DNA of 64,000 nucleotides. Origin: Yoonia ponticola (GTDB lineage Bacteria > Pseudomonadota > Alphaproteobacteria > Rhodobacterales > Rhodobacteraceae). The translations under genes and the position numbers were made by a program. The notes below the pieces were generated by a model that had not been told where the DNA came from, searched no databases, and saw only the letters and a program-made list of their open reading frames with translations. The stretch is from NCBI RefSeq assembly GCF_014199395.1, contig NZ_JACIJM010000012.1:26798-90797 (forward strand), in the 5' to 3' direction. Positions 51,219 to 59,967 of the stretch are shown one piece after another; the stretch's first letter is position 1, and every line of letters starts with the position of its first letter.

Positions 51219-51635
51219 CGCACCTCGAAAATCATCACCATTTGATGGTTTGTGTAGATTTTCCTCACCCGCTTGGCAAGCAAACTTGCTTCAAAAATCC
51301 TCACATTTCGTCAGTTTGTCTCACCTTTGGGGCTTTTTGTCACTTTTCCTCACCTGTCCATCGATCTGCTTTGGTTCTACCCACAGTCGAAAGCAGCTTA
51401 AAAGTATCAACTTCTATGGCACAGGTTGGAGCTAGGGCAAGCGTCGTCTGTTATGCATTAAAGACGTGCGATAAATGTTAGTCATGTTCATAAGCCCATA
51501 TTTTGAGTGAGAAGATCCCGCGTAGGGTCGTGCCTACGCGCTGCGGAAGCTGCGTGTACGACTGCTACGCAGGGGCCGTTTTTGTGCGCACCGTCTGGGA
51601 ATTATGTCTTCCGTAGAGCAATCACGGAGGGACAG
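51219..51635. promoter_or_regulatory. Divergent promoter region between Fic and HTH genes
   Basis: In 417 bases without a gene, the Fic side (51260-51355) carries four or five short direct repeats of the type TTTCCTCAC or TCTCACC. The HTH side has a perfect inverted repeat CGCGTAGG/CCTACGCG (51519-51540) and a second one, CTGCGT/ACGCAG (51550-51572). These may be regulator or recombinase binding sites. Confidence 0.5.
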
Positions 51636-52010
51636 ATGCTTACACTTAAAGAAGTCGCGACCCATTTTGCGCTCAAGCCGGACACGGTCGCGCGCAAGGT
51701 TAGGGGCGGTGATTTAGAAGCATTTCGGATAAATCGGCACTATCGGTGTGAATGGCATCAGGTGTGGGCTTGCGAGCAGGGGAGAGCGCCAAAACCTGCA
51801 CAGCGAGAACGTTATCGCACTGCTTTGCTGACCACGAAAATGATTACCGCCAAGCTCAAGGTGAGCAAAAAGACGGTAGCGGGCTGGGTGTCGCTTGGCA
51901 TGCCAACGCGCAACGTGTTTGGCGCTGTCCGATATAATCCGCATGATGTCACGGATTGGCTGCGTCAAAAGATAAGCGCCGAGTTGCCCGACATGTGGTG
52001 GGTTGAATGA
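51636..52010 (+). CDS. Small helix-turn-helix protein, excisionase-like
   Basis: A 124-residue protein with two related HTH segments: LTLKEVATHFALKPDTVARKVRGG at the start (read as LTLKEVATHFALKPD) and MITAKLKVSKKTVAGWVSLG in the middle. Both end in the typical wing seen in MerR-like excisionases. A very good ribosome site, GGAGG, lies 5 bases before the ATG at 51636, which decides this start over a longer frame from 51507. It precedes two tyrosine recombinase genes on the same strand, so it probably acts as recombination directionality factor or repressor of the module. Confidence 0.72.
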   Translation: MLTLKEVATHFALKPDTVARKVRGGDLEAFRINRHYRCEWHQVWACEQGRAPKPAQRERYRTALLTTKMITAKLKVSKKTVAGWVSLGMPTRNVFGAVRYNPHDVTDWLRQKISAELPDMWWVE

Positions 52011-52210
52011 CCCACCAGTTTTACACTGTTTTGACCGGGATAAGCGCGCAGCCAGCTGGATATCGTGTTTTTTTACAAAAGCGGGCGCAAACATTTATCG
52101 GCGTTATGTTCGGCACCCCTTGTGAAGATCTAAGAAAAATAGCGCAAAGGGGTGCGAATTTATCCCCCGGGCACGATCTTCTGAACGGTCACAGATGGTG
52201 GCTGAATGCC

Positions 52211-52254
52211 ATCCGGATATCGCGTCTTTGCTTGTGAAGACGCGACATCCGGAT
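52211..52254. repeat. 18-base inverted repeat in front of the recombinase genes
   Basis: ATCCGGATATCGCGTCTT (52211-52228) and its inverted partner at 52237-52254 agree at 17 of 18 places around an 8-base spacer. It ends 19 bases before the large recombinase start. There is no T run. It may be a core recombination site, an operator of the HTH protein, or a leader hairpin. Confidence 0.7.
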
Positions 52255-52273
52255 CGCCAGAGAGGAAGATAAA

Positions 52274-54214
52274 ATGACTTACCAGAACACCAAGACAACG
52301 ACGTTCTCACATTCTTTAGCAGACGTAATCAACTGGGCCGAGGCAGAAGGAAGGGCAAAAGCCCCGATCTACGAAGCACTCAAGATTCCGGCTCGCATGG
52401 GAATGATCGACGAAGACATCGGACTGATCGCTGGCGATCTCGAATATTTTGAGAAGAAAATAGCGGATCTGCCCATCGCCTCAGTCTCCAAGTCCAAGGA
52501 CCTGGATCGTACACGTCGGACGAGCAACTCCCGCATTCGTAGTCTGTTGCGCGCATATGAGCAGGCGCATGGTGCGGCGGCGGTCGACGCTGGCTCATCT
52601 CATCGCGCAAGCTACACAGCTCTGATCAACTGGGTGAAAGATCGTGAAGGCTTTATCGCGAAGGGCGACCTGTTTACGACGTCGACACATAAAAGCCTGT
52701 TCGCCCTCAGAGCACGTGCCGACATCTCTTTGGAGCAGCTTGAGCAGTCGCATATCGACCGGATCTTTGCCGTTGCAACTGTTGAGAAACGCAGGTCGAT
52801 GGCCAAGGCCATTCGTTTGCTGACTCAGCTGAGAGGGTTGGAAAATCAACGGCCAGAGCTGTGCACAATGCTGCCGCGTACAAATTTGACAGTGCCCAAA
52901 ACGTCAGACCGTGCCGAACGTATTAGGTGGGACGCATTTCCGGAAGGGTTTCGGAAAAATGTCGCATCTATCATTGCGGAAACCTTGGCCACGCCAGCTG
53001 ATTTGGCCGCGTGGGCAAAACGCGAGATGGAGGCTGGCCGATCTTCGCAAGAGATTGATCAAGAGATATGCGCAAAAACAGCGCAGCGTGGCTCTGCGCC
53101 CAAAAACCCCGAGAGTGCGAAAGCGGGGTATCAGCAGGCGATCACTTGGTTAGCGCGCCCGCAAAGGAATGCCTGCGGGACATTTGCACATCTGACCACG
53201 CTCAAAGGCCTGATAACGCGCGACGCGATCGAACAGGCGATCATGGATCAAATTGATCGCGCGCAGCGGTCATTACTGCTTAAAGATCCAGCAAAATCGA
53301 CGACACTGGGATCACGTCTGACAAACCTGACGACGCTTGCAAAACACGGATTGCGTGACCCTGAGGTTGTCTCTCACATTAACATCCTGAGGTTTGCGCA
53401 TCACGAATTTGTCGTGACGCAAAAAGAAATGACGGATGATGCTGACCATACCTGCCGGATGTTGCGGGATCGTCCGCACCTCGCAGCAGCCTTTGTTCAT
53501 GCACCGACAACGATATCTGTCAAAGCCTTGCAGACGTTGGAGCGTGCGGTAGGGCGTCACGACAACGCCGCTGAGGATCGGGCACTTCGGATGTTTGCAT
53601 CAGCGGTCGCGCACGGCCTTCAGCTATCGCGGCCGTTGCGGACTTCAAATCTTATCGCGTTGCGACACAAGGGCACCCGCGAACGTGGCGGCAATATAAC
53701 GTGGATAAAAAAAAGAACTCATGCCGAGCTTCGTTTTGAGAAAGGCGAGATCAAGAACGACCAGGTCATCACGGTGCATGTCATGGGGCACGACGCGGCT
53801 CTTCTGTGGGATTGGATAGAGATTTATCGCCCCCGGTTCCTCGCACTCCGAGATCTTCCAGACAGCGCTTATGTCTTTCCAGGCCTTGCACAGCCAAGGT
53901 TGCCTAAACGCGGTGTGACGCTTCCTGTAGGGGCGATGGCGGCATCAAGCTTTGCCGAACTTTGGGCTCTGGGGCACGCAGCCGTGAACCTTGGCATTCA
54001 GCCGCATAGCTGCCGGCACGCAGTTGCGACGCTTATTCTCGCGGTTGAGCCTGGCAACTTTGCGAAAGCAGCGGCTGTGCTTGGTGACAAGGAAAGCACG
54101 GTGCGACGGCACTACGGAAAAGACAGCGGTGAAGCGGCTGCCATGAATGTGCGTGCAGCTCTTCTTGCGCATCATCCTGAAGTCTTCAACATTATGAAAG
54201 GAAAACGACCATGA
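52274..54214 (+). CDS. Large tyrosine recombinase
   Basis: A 646-residue protein. The first 430 residues are helical and include core-binding-like segments. The C-terminal catalytic domain has the first arginine in RPLRTSNLIALR (about 455), a lysine in the beta hairpin KGEIKND, HSCRHAVATLIL (HxxR box, about 577) and the tyrosine in RRHYGKD (about 613). The usual LGH motif reads LGDKE here, so the histidine is replaced by aspartate. RBS GAGGAAG lies in front. It overlaps the next recombinase by 4 bases. A two-recombinase unit with a small DNA-binding protein recalls Tn554- or RIT-type elements (family comparison). Confidence 0.82.
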   Translation: MTYQNTKTTTFSHSLADVINWAEAEGRAKAPIYEALKIPARMGMIDEDIGLIAGDLEYFEKKIADLPIASVSKSKDLDRTRRTSNSRIRSLLRAYEQAHGAAAVDAGSSHRASYTALINWVKDREGFIAKGDLFTTSTHKSLFALRARADISLEQLEQSHIDRIFAVATVEKRRSMAKAIRLLTQLRGLENQRPELCTMLPRTNLTVPKTSDRAERIRWDAFPEGFRKNVASIIAETLATPADLAAWAKREMEAGRSSQEIDQEICAKTAQRGSAPKNPESAKAGYQQAITWLARPQRNACGTFAHLTTLKGLITRDAIEQAIMDQIDRAQRSLLLKDPAKSTTLGSRLTNLTTLAKHGLRDPEVVSHINILRFAHHEFVVTQKEMTDDADHTCRMLRDRPHLAAAFVHAPTTISVKALQTLERAVGRHDNAAEDRALRMFASAVAHGLQLSRPLRTSNLIALRHKGTRERGGNITWIKKRTHAELRFEKGEIKNDQVITVHVMGHDAALLWDWIEIYRPRFLALRDLPDSAYVFPGLAQPRLPKRGVTLPVGAMAASSFAELWALGHAAVNLGIQPHSCRHAVATLILAVEPGNFAKAAAVLGDKESTVRRHYGKDSGEAAAMNVRAALLAHHPEVFNIMKGKRP

Positions 54215-55578
54215 CGCGGCGCAAGTCTGTTGCCGGATATCTGCAATCTGCGCCTGCGGCCGTGCGTCTGGGGATGACCGCGGAAGGGGTGACGTTGGCG
54301 CCCGGGGCCGCTGCTGTGACCGGCAGGTTCTTCCAGGTCGTAGCAGCTGCGCGCGAGCCGGCCAGCGCGCCGTCCGCAAAGAGCTTTCAGCTGGCGGCGC
54401 ATTCTGAGCCCACGTTTCGGTTGCTTTTGCGCACACTCGCCGAATTTGCGCCGATGGTGTCTACGGCTGCGGCGCTTCCGGTCAAGCGTGAGTGGGTCGC
54501 GCGGCGACCAAAAGCCGCGCAACGATCCGCAGCACGTGTCACGCCAATAGCAGAAGACGTGGTGTCAGGCTGGCCCGTCTCTTGGCAAGTCTACTACCGT
54601 AGGCTGGCCGCCGCGAAGATCGCACCGTCGAGCCTGACGCGGTACCGCGCGTCGATTGATCGGTGCGCAAAGCTTGTGCAGGCTGGTGTCGCTGAAGAGC
54701 GTCTTGGTTTCCTGACTGCTTGCAATCTCGCAGACCATCTAAAAAACGACCGCAAACACGGTGGCGGAGAAATTCGACCGATCACGATCGCCAACTATCT
54801 GGAAGCGTTAATCGTATTGGGAACACGCGGCGGTGCGGACGCAGACGGATTGGCTGGTATGCGTTTGATGTGCGACGACCTCAGAGGACAGGCATCGCGC
54901 GGCGAGAAGCTGAAAATCGCACGCATCAGTCAGCTGATGGAGCGCGGTGGATTTGCGTATCTCGCAAAGAAGGTCAGTGAGGCACTGGAACGCGCGGACG
55001 CGTTGCCGGATCACAGTTTTGAGAAAGTGAGTGCGTTACAATCAGCCGTGCTTGCGGCGGTGTCTATGAATAAGCCCGGTCGTACCGGCGATGTGTCGAG
55101 GTGGGAGATCGGCAAAGATCTGATCCGGGACCCGGAAGGGTATTGGCAACTTGCGTGGCGCCAGGGCAAGACACATCATGTCACCGAGGCTGGTCAGCTT
55201 TGGGAAGAGGTTGCGGACATTCTCGACCGCCATATTCTCGGCGGACGACCAGATCGTTTTGTTCACATGCGCTACAATCAGCTGTGTGGCGCAAACTGGC
55301 TGACGTTGGACGCAACATCTCGATCGTCAAAATGGCCGAGCGAGCAGATCTTAAAAATGATCGGTGTACCCCTTCACGATCTGCGCACTTTGTCTGCAGA
55401 TTATCTACGTCGGCACGATCCTTACACCGCCGCGCAGGCGATCACCGCCCACCTTGGCCACCGGTCAGGAGAAAGCGCTAAAGATTACAAAGCAGTGGCA
55501 GACGGTGATGTCGCGACAACAGATTGGCTGCGCATGCGCGAACAGATTGGTCGTCAGACGACAACAAAATCTGGATAA
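54211..55578 (+). CDS. Second tyrosine recombinase
   Basis: A 455-residue integrase-type protein. After a variable N-terminus rich in alanine, a core-binding segment reads SWQVYYRRLAAAKIAPSSLTRY. The catalytic set is NKPGRTGDVSRW (arginine about 290), WRQGKTHH (lysine), HDLRTLSADYL (about 389) and LGHRSGESAKDYK (His and nucleophile Tyr, about 414-427). All catalytic residues are present, in contrast to the larger partner with its altered LGH box. ATGA overlap with the first gene shows joint translation. Its end, at 55578, is the likely right limit of the module. Confidence 0.85.
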   Translation: MTRRKSVAGYLQSAPAAVRLGMTAEGVTLAPGAAAVTGRFFQVVAAAREPASAPSAKSFQLAAHSEPTFRLLLRTLAEFAPMVSTAAALPVKREWVARRPKAAQRSAARVTPIAEDVVSGWPVSWQVYYRRLAAAKIAPSSLTRYRASIDRCAKLVQAGVAEERLGFLTACNLADHLKNDRKHGGGEIRPITIANYLEALIVLGTRGGADADGLAGMRLMCDDLRGQASRGEKLKIARISQLMERGGFAYLAKKVSEALERADALPDHSFEKVSALQSAVLAAVSMNKPGRTGDVSRWEIGKDLIRDPEGYWQLAWRQGKTHHVTEAGQLWEEVADILDRHILGGRPDRFVHMRYNQLCGANWLTLDATSRSSKWPSEQILKMIGVPLHDLRTLSADYLRRHDPYTAAQAITAHLGHRSGESAKDYKAVADGDVATTDWLRMREQIGRQTTTKSG

Positions 55579-55765
55579 ATCCAGACTGGGGCGTGCGGAT
55601 CGGAGTCTTGTTTTAGTTATGCGGATGGTGAGGGCAGGGGACCGACTGCTGTCGCAGTCGGAAAATAGACCAGGTTCTGGCAATCGCCGGTGACGGGCCA
55701 CTCAATCAGCCCCCGCCTTTTTCTGGGTCGATTTTGTTAATTGCATTTCGTGAGCAAACAAAAAT

Positions 55766-56530
55766 TTAACCGGGCATCCATTCTGCGTGGCTTGCCGCAG
55801 CAATGGGGTAGCCTGTTTTGATGCTTTCCTCGGTGAGGACAAAGGTTGCACATCCGCCTGCTTCTCGGACGAGCAATGCAGCCGCGGCACCGTCCCATGG
55901 GTGTACGCGCTGTTCCACATAGCTATCGCAGGACCCGTTAGCGACGCACATCATATTGAACACGCAGCACCCGAAGGCATAGAGCAATGCATCTTGCTGC
56001 ATGGTTTTGGTTGCAAATGCGAGCGGACCGTCAGGCGGCAGGTCGGTCGAGCGTCCAAAGATGACCAAAGCCCGTTTGATGTCGCGGTTCTTTGAAACGT
56101 GGATCGCTTTGCCGTTGCAGGTTGATCCTTGGCCTTCGATCGCGATGTATTCTTTGCCCAAGGCGGGCAGAATGATGATCCCGATTTTGGGCGCACCATT
56201 AATCACCAATCCGATGGACACGCCCCACATTGGCAGGCCCTTGAGAAAGTTGGTGGTGCCGTCGATCGGATCAACAATCCAAAGCGATTTGCTAATATCA
56301 CCGCCGCTTTCCTCGCCTAAGAAACCGTCCTCAGGAAAGCTTTCGGCCAATGCGCTGCGGATGTAGTCCTCGACGTTACGATCTGCCTCTGAGACCAAAT
56401 CAAGCGGGGATTTCTTTGATTCAATCAGCAGTTCATCGCGGTTGTTAAAGTAATCCAGCGCCAATGCGGCTGCTTTTCTGGCGATGACAAGTGCCGTTTG
56501 AGACTCGTTTGTGAAATTGCGTGCGCTCAT
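55766..56530 (-). CDS. Inositol monophosphatase family protein
   Basis: A 254-residue metal-dependent phosphatase with the motif set of the family: GEESGG (metal-binding glutamate, about 73), WIVDPIDGTTNFLKGLP (about 85-101) and HPWDGAAAALLVREAGG. The fold hydrolyses sugar or inositol phosphates, among others. Its ATG overlaps the stop of the P-loop kinase gene upstream, so the two are one operon, divergent from the ABC importer. An importer of phosphorylated compounds combined with a phosphatase would make sense (compare agrocinopine systems), but this is only an analogy. Confidence 0.87.
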   Translation of the reverse strand: MSARNFTNESQTALVIARKAAALALDYFNNRDELLIESKKSPLDLVSEADRNVEDYIRSALAESFPEDGFLGEESGGDISKSLWIVDPIDGTTNFLKGLPMWGVSIGLVINGAPKIGIIILPALGKEYIAIEGQGSTCNGKAIHVSKNRDIKRALVIFGRSTDLPPDGPLAFATKTMQQDALLYAFGCCVFNMMCVANGSCDSYVEQRVHPWDGAAAALLVREAGGCATFVLTEESIKTGYPIAAASHAEWMPG

Positions 56531-57132
56531 GGTTGTTTGGCTCTCGTTTCTGCAACAAAGGCGTCGATCTTGGCTTTCAGGTCAGCCAGTTCGCCGGTGT
56601 TTTCAATTTCATAGTCGGCGACATCCATTAGGTAGCCGTTTTGCTGGAACCCTTCGGTGCCTTTGCCCATCGCTTTTTCGTCCGCGTCATCAAACACATC
56701 GCGGCTGATTGGATCGCCATCACGTTTGCGCCCGACCACACGGTCAAAGCGGGTCACAGAGGGCACGCGCAGCGCGATTAAGCCAAAGCTATATCCAGCC
56801 TTTGCGGCGAAGTCTTTTGTGTAGGCCAATTCTTCAGAGTTGCGCAGTCCGTCAATAACAACGTCACCGTCGTCGCCGGCTTCAATCTCAGACAAGGCTT
56901 TGACCGCGTAGATGCTGTTTCCATGCTCTGCCTGAACTTCGCGAGCGTGTATTTGAACCTGTTCGCGACTGGGGACGCCAAAGCGGTCTTGTGCTTCTTT
57001 GCGTAGGTTTGCGGCAATCGTAATGAGTTGAAAATCCTGCGACGCAAGGTGGGCGGAAGACGTCGATTTTCCGGCACCGGATTCGCCAACCAGCGCGATC
57101 ATGATTTTCTGGGGTGTTTGTTTATTGGGCAT
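56527..57132 (-). CDS. P-loop kinase-like ATPase
   Basis: A 201-residue protein with Walker A at GESGAGKST (about 16-24) and further features of the nucleotide or dephospho-CoA kinase-like fold: TIAANLRKEAQDRFG, VVIDGLRNSEE and VPSVTRFDRVVGRKRDGD, the lid-type basic stretch. The end may be an exposed helix. It is coupled to the IMPase gene (ATGA). The substrate is unknown; it might phosphorylate a nucleoside or sugar brought in by the importer. The ATG at 57132, with GGAG 7 bases upstream, was chosen over a TTG two codons earlier. Confidence 0.75.
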   Translation of the reverse strand: MPNKQTPQKIMIALVGESGAGKSTSSAHLASQDFQLITIAANLRKEAQDRFGVPSREQVQIHAREVQAEHGNSIYAVKALSEIEAGDDGDVVIDGLRNSEELAYTKDFAAKAGYSFGLIALRVPSVTRFDRVVGRKRDGDPISRDVFDDADEKAMGKGTEGFQQNGYLMDVADYEIENTGELADLKAKIDAFVAETRAKQP

Positions 57133-57149
57133 TTGCAAACTCCATTATG

Positions 57150-57161
57150 TGAGCGCTTTCA
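57150..57161. promoter_or_regulatory. LacI-type operator, site 1
   Basis: TGAGCGCTTTCA is an imperfect palindrome with the central CG of LacI-family operators (compare TGAAAGCGCTCA). It lies 18-29 bases upstream of the kinase start, in the divergent control region. Confidence 0.5.
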
Positions 57162-57269
57162 TAAAAAGCAGATTCGGTTAAATGACGCAATACCTTAAAA
57201 AATTCTACTGTTATAATAAGGTTGTAGTGCTTGAAATCTGTATATGAACGCAAGATTTTTGGAAAACAA

Positions 57270-57322
57270 TTGACAAGATGGAAGCGCTTGCATCAGAGTG
57301 AGTGAAATAGGGAGGACGAACA
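57270..57322 (+). promoter_or_regulatory. Promoter with LacI-type operator, site 2
   Basis: TTGACA (57270-57275) is a good -35 box. The operator-like TGGAAGCGCTTGCA (57279-57292), with perfect core AAGCGCTT, lies just behind it, so a bound repressor would block RNA polymerase. The -10 box is weak. GGGAGGA precedes the importer ATG by about 5 bases. The likely regulator is the LacI protein at 62787. Confidence 0.55.
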
Positions 57323-58924
57323 ATGATCCATGGATTGAAGGGGCGGCTGCTGTCTGGCGCCGTGATGTTTGCCACAGTTGGTATGGCGTCGACCGCCGTC
57401 GCACAAACGCCTGAAGGAAAGTTGGTCATCGCGATCAACCAAGAGCCGCAAGACCTCGGTGCGCAGGGCATTTATAAAGAAGTGAATGCAACAGGGCTGC
57501 GCAATGTTCTGGAAGGTCTGATCGCAATTGATCCCGCAACGGGCGAAATGATTCCGGTTCTCGCCACCGCGTGGGAACGCGTTGATGGCAGCACCCTGCG
57601 CATGACAATCCGCGAAGGTGTCACGTTTCATGATGGATCACCGCTGGATGCAGCGGCAGTTGCGACCTCAATCAATTGGGTCTGGAGCCCGGAAAACGCC
57701 TTTACGATCCAGGAATATGCTGGTCCGGGCGTGATTACGGCTGAAGCTATCGATGCGATGACCATCGAGGTCACATCAAGCGAACCTGACCCCCTTTTAG
57801 AATTCCGCATGACGTTGGGCGGTGTGTCGTCCGCCGTACAATTGGCCGAAGCACCCGAGCGTCATTTTGATACGCCAATCGGCACCGGACCTTATGTCTT
57901 TGATGAATGGCAGCGCGGCCAATATTGGAGCGCGGATGTGAACCCTGATTGGTGGGGCCTGACGGCTGATGACGCTTATGGCACCACGACGCCAGATTTC
58001 GCTGAATTGCAGTTGGTGTTTCGCACTGAAAATGCAGCTCGCGTCGCCATGGTGCAAAGTGGCGAAGCGCAGATGGCGATGTTCCCGTCATCGTCCGAAT
58101 GTGACAGAGCCGCAGACGAGAATGCATATGATTGTGTCACAGGACCTTCGACGACATACCTTTATGGGCGGTTGGATCATTCGCTTCATGCTGATCCGAT
58201 CCTTCAAGATCCACGCATCCGCGAGGCGGTGTTCCTTGGGCTTGATATCAAAGGACTTGTTGGGCTGATCGGCCTTGCATCGGTCCCGCAAGGACAGCTT
58301 GGCACCAAAGAAGCTATTGGCTTCAACGAAGACCTGAGCCCTTATCCATATGATCCCGAACGCGCGATGGCGCTGCTTGCCGAGGCTAAGGCGGATGGCG
58401 TGGATATTTCATCGCTGAACATTGAGATCGTTGGCCGCGATTCCACTCCGCGGATCAGTACAATCGTGCAGGCCATGGGTGCGATGCTGCAAGGTGTTGG
58501 CATCGGCAACGAAGTGCGCGTGCAGACCCCGCAGGAATTCAATCCACGGGTCCGCATTGGTGGCTACGCTAACGAGCCTAATCGCCAGATGATGCAGATT
58601 CACGTCAAACAGAACCCGTCGGGTGATTATGGGCTGCTGCTTTTGTCAAACTTTGCCTGCCCTGAAATTGATGATCCGACCGGTCCGGCGCGGTCATCGG
58701 TTTATTGCGACGCGGACTTTGATGCGGCGCTTGAAGCGGCAATGGGTCTCTATGGCGACGAACGGGATGCGGCAATGCAGGCTTTGGTGAAAGCCATCCA
58801 TGACCGGCACCTGACCGTGCCGCTCGCGTTGCTTGATCGTGGCTACCTAGTTGAATCCGGGATTGAATTCACCTTTGGGACCGATCATCGCATTCAGGCT
58901 GTCTACATCAACAAAGTAGACTAA
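57323..58924 (+). CDS. ABC importer substrate-binding protein (peptide/opine family 5)
   Basis: A 533-residue periplasmic binding protein. A signal peptide ends near residue 28 (STAVAQTPEG). The body has the family 5 features: LVIAINQEPQDLG, LRNVLEGLIAIDPATGEMIPVLATAWE in pieces, LRMTIREGVTFHDG and GTGPYVFDEW. The family carries dipeptides, nickel, opines, and oligosaccharides; specificity cannot be read. It leads a four-gene importer unit and is followed by a hairpin that may raise its own mRNA level relative to the permeases. Confidence 0.9.
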   Translation: MIHGLKGRLLSGAVMFATVGMASTAVAQTPEGKLVIAINQEPQDLGAQGIYKEVNATGLRNVLEGLIAIDPATGEMIPVLATAWERVDGSTLRMTIREGVTFHDGSPLDAAAVATSINWVWSPENAFTIQEYAGPGVITAEAIDAMTIEVTSSEPDPLLEFRMTLGGVSSAVQLAEAPERHFDTPIGTGPYVFDEWQRGQYWSADVNPDWWGLTADDAYGTTTPDFAELQLVFRTENAARVAMVQSGEAQMAMFPSSSECDRAADENAYDCVTGPSTTYLYGRLDHSLHADPILQDPRIREAVFLGLDIKGLVGLIGLASVPQGQLGTKEAIGFNEDLSPYPYDPERAMALLAEAKADGVDISSLNIEIVGRDSTPRISTIVQAMGAMLQGVGIGNEVRVQTPQEFNPRVRIGGYANEPNRQMMQIHVKQNPSGDYGLLLLSNFACPEIDDPTGPARSSVYCDADFDAALEAAMGLYGDERDAAMQALVKAIHDRHLTVPLALLDRGYLVESGIEFTFGTDHRIQAVYINKVD

Positions 58925-58938
58925 AAGTTACTCCCCCT

Positions 58939-58975
58939 GGGGCAGGCTGTTTCACACTTGGAAATGGCCTGCTCC
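58939..58975 (+). terminator. Intercistronic hairpin after the binding-protein gene
   Basis: GGGGCAGGC pairs with GCCTGCTCC (one G-U pair) around a 19-base loop. Such hairpins often protect the upstream mRNA so that binding protein is made in excess of permease. There is no T run. Confidence 0.5.
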
Positions 58976-58997
58976 TTGTACCTGACCGGAGATATAA

Positions 58998-59963
58998 ATG
59001 GCCTATGTCATCAAGCGGATATGCAATTCGCTGCTCATCCTGTTTATCACAATCAGCTTTGTTTTTATTGCAGGTCGCCTGATCGGTGATCCAGCGCTGA
59101 ACATGCTGGGATCGGGTGCCAGTGATCTGGCGATCAATAATTTGCGCGAAGCGGCAGGGCTAAACGACCCGCTCTTTGTGCAGTATGTCCGGTATATCGG
59201 TGGCATTTTGACCGGAGATTTCGGAGTCAGCTACCGCTACGGATATTCGGTACTGCCCTCTGAGAACCTGTCAGAGATTGCACAACCCGTCCTTGATATC
59301 GTGCTTGAACGGATTCCTGCGACGTTTGCGCTGGCGGGCGCTGCATTGTCGGTAGCGGTGCCGTTGGGTATTTTCATGGGTGTCACAGCCGCCGCGAACC
59401 CGCGCTCTGCGGCTGACCGGATTGTCACGGTGTTATCGCTGGCTGGCGTGTCAGTGGTGCAGTTCTGGCTCGGCCTGATGTTGATCGTTCTGTTCGCTGT
59501 TCAACTGGGCTGGCTGCCAACTGGTGGTTATGGTGGATTTTCTTACGTGATTTTGCCCGCGCTCACACTGGCCGCGCGTCCAATTGGACGGATCGCACAA
59601 GTCACCCGTAGCGCTGTGATCCAAGAGCTCTCAAAGCCCTATATCGTCACAGCCCGCGCCAAAGGCGTGCCGGAATTCAAAGTCGTCTATGTCCATGCGC
59701 TCAAGAATGCGTCGATCCCGATTGTGACAATGATTGGTGACGAGTTGTCCGCACTTTTGACAGGAGCGATCCTCGTAGAAAAAGTCTTTGCTTGGCCCGG
59801 TGTTGGTCTGCTGATCATCGACAGTCTGTCGCGCAGTGATTTGCCCCTTATTCAAGCGTCCATCGCAGTTGTCGCAGCTCTTGTTGTGACCGTGAATCTG
59901 TTGGTCGATTTCTCATACCGGTTGCTCAACCCAAGCATCCGCCTTGGTCATACTGGAGCTTGA
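58998..59963 (+). CDS. ABC importer permease (DppB/OppB type)
   Basis: A 321-residue inner-membrane permease with about six helices. Family marks are the opening YVIKRICNSLLILFITISFVFI, the GDPALNMLGSGAS loop, and the EAA-type region TARAKGVPEFKVVYVHALKNASIPIV given in pieces. It pairs with the DppC-like permease encoded next (gap of 4 bases). The conserved first loop around FGVSYRYG is present. Substrate determined by the binding protein. Confidence 0.9.
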   Translation: MAYVIKRICNSLLILFITISFVFIAGRLIGDPALNMLGSGASDLAINNLREAAGLNDPLFVQYVRYIGGILTGDFGVSYRYGYSVLPSENLSEIAQPVLDIVLERIPATFALAGAALSVAVPLGIFMGVTAAANPRSAADRIVTVLSLAGVSVVQFWLGLMLIVLFAVQLGWLPTGGYGGFSYVILPALTLAARPIGRIAQVTRSAVIQELSKPYIVTARAKGVPEFKVVYVHALKNASIPIVTMIGDELSALLTGAILVEKVFAWPGVGLLIIDSLSRSDLPLIQASIAVVAALVVTVNLLVDFSYRLLNPSIRLGHTGA

Positions 59964-59967
59964 TCCC

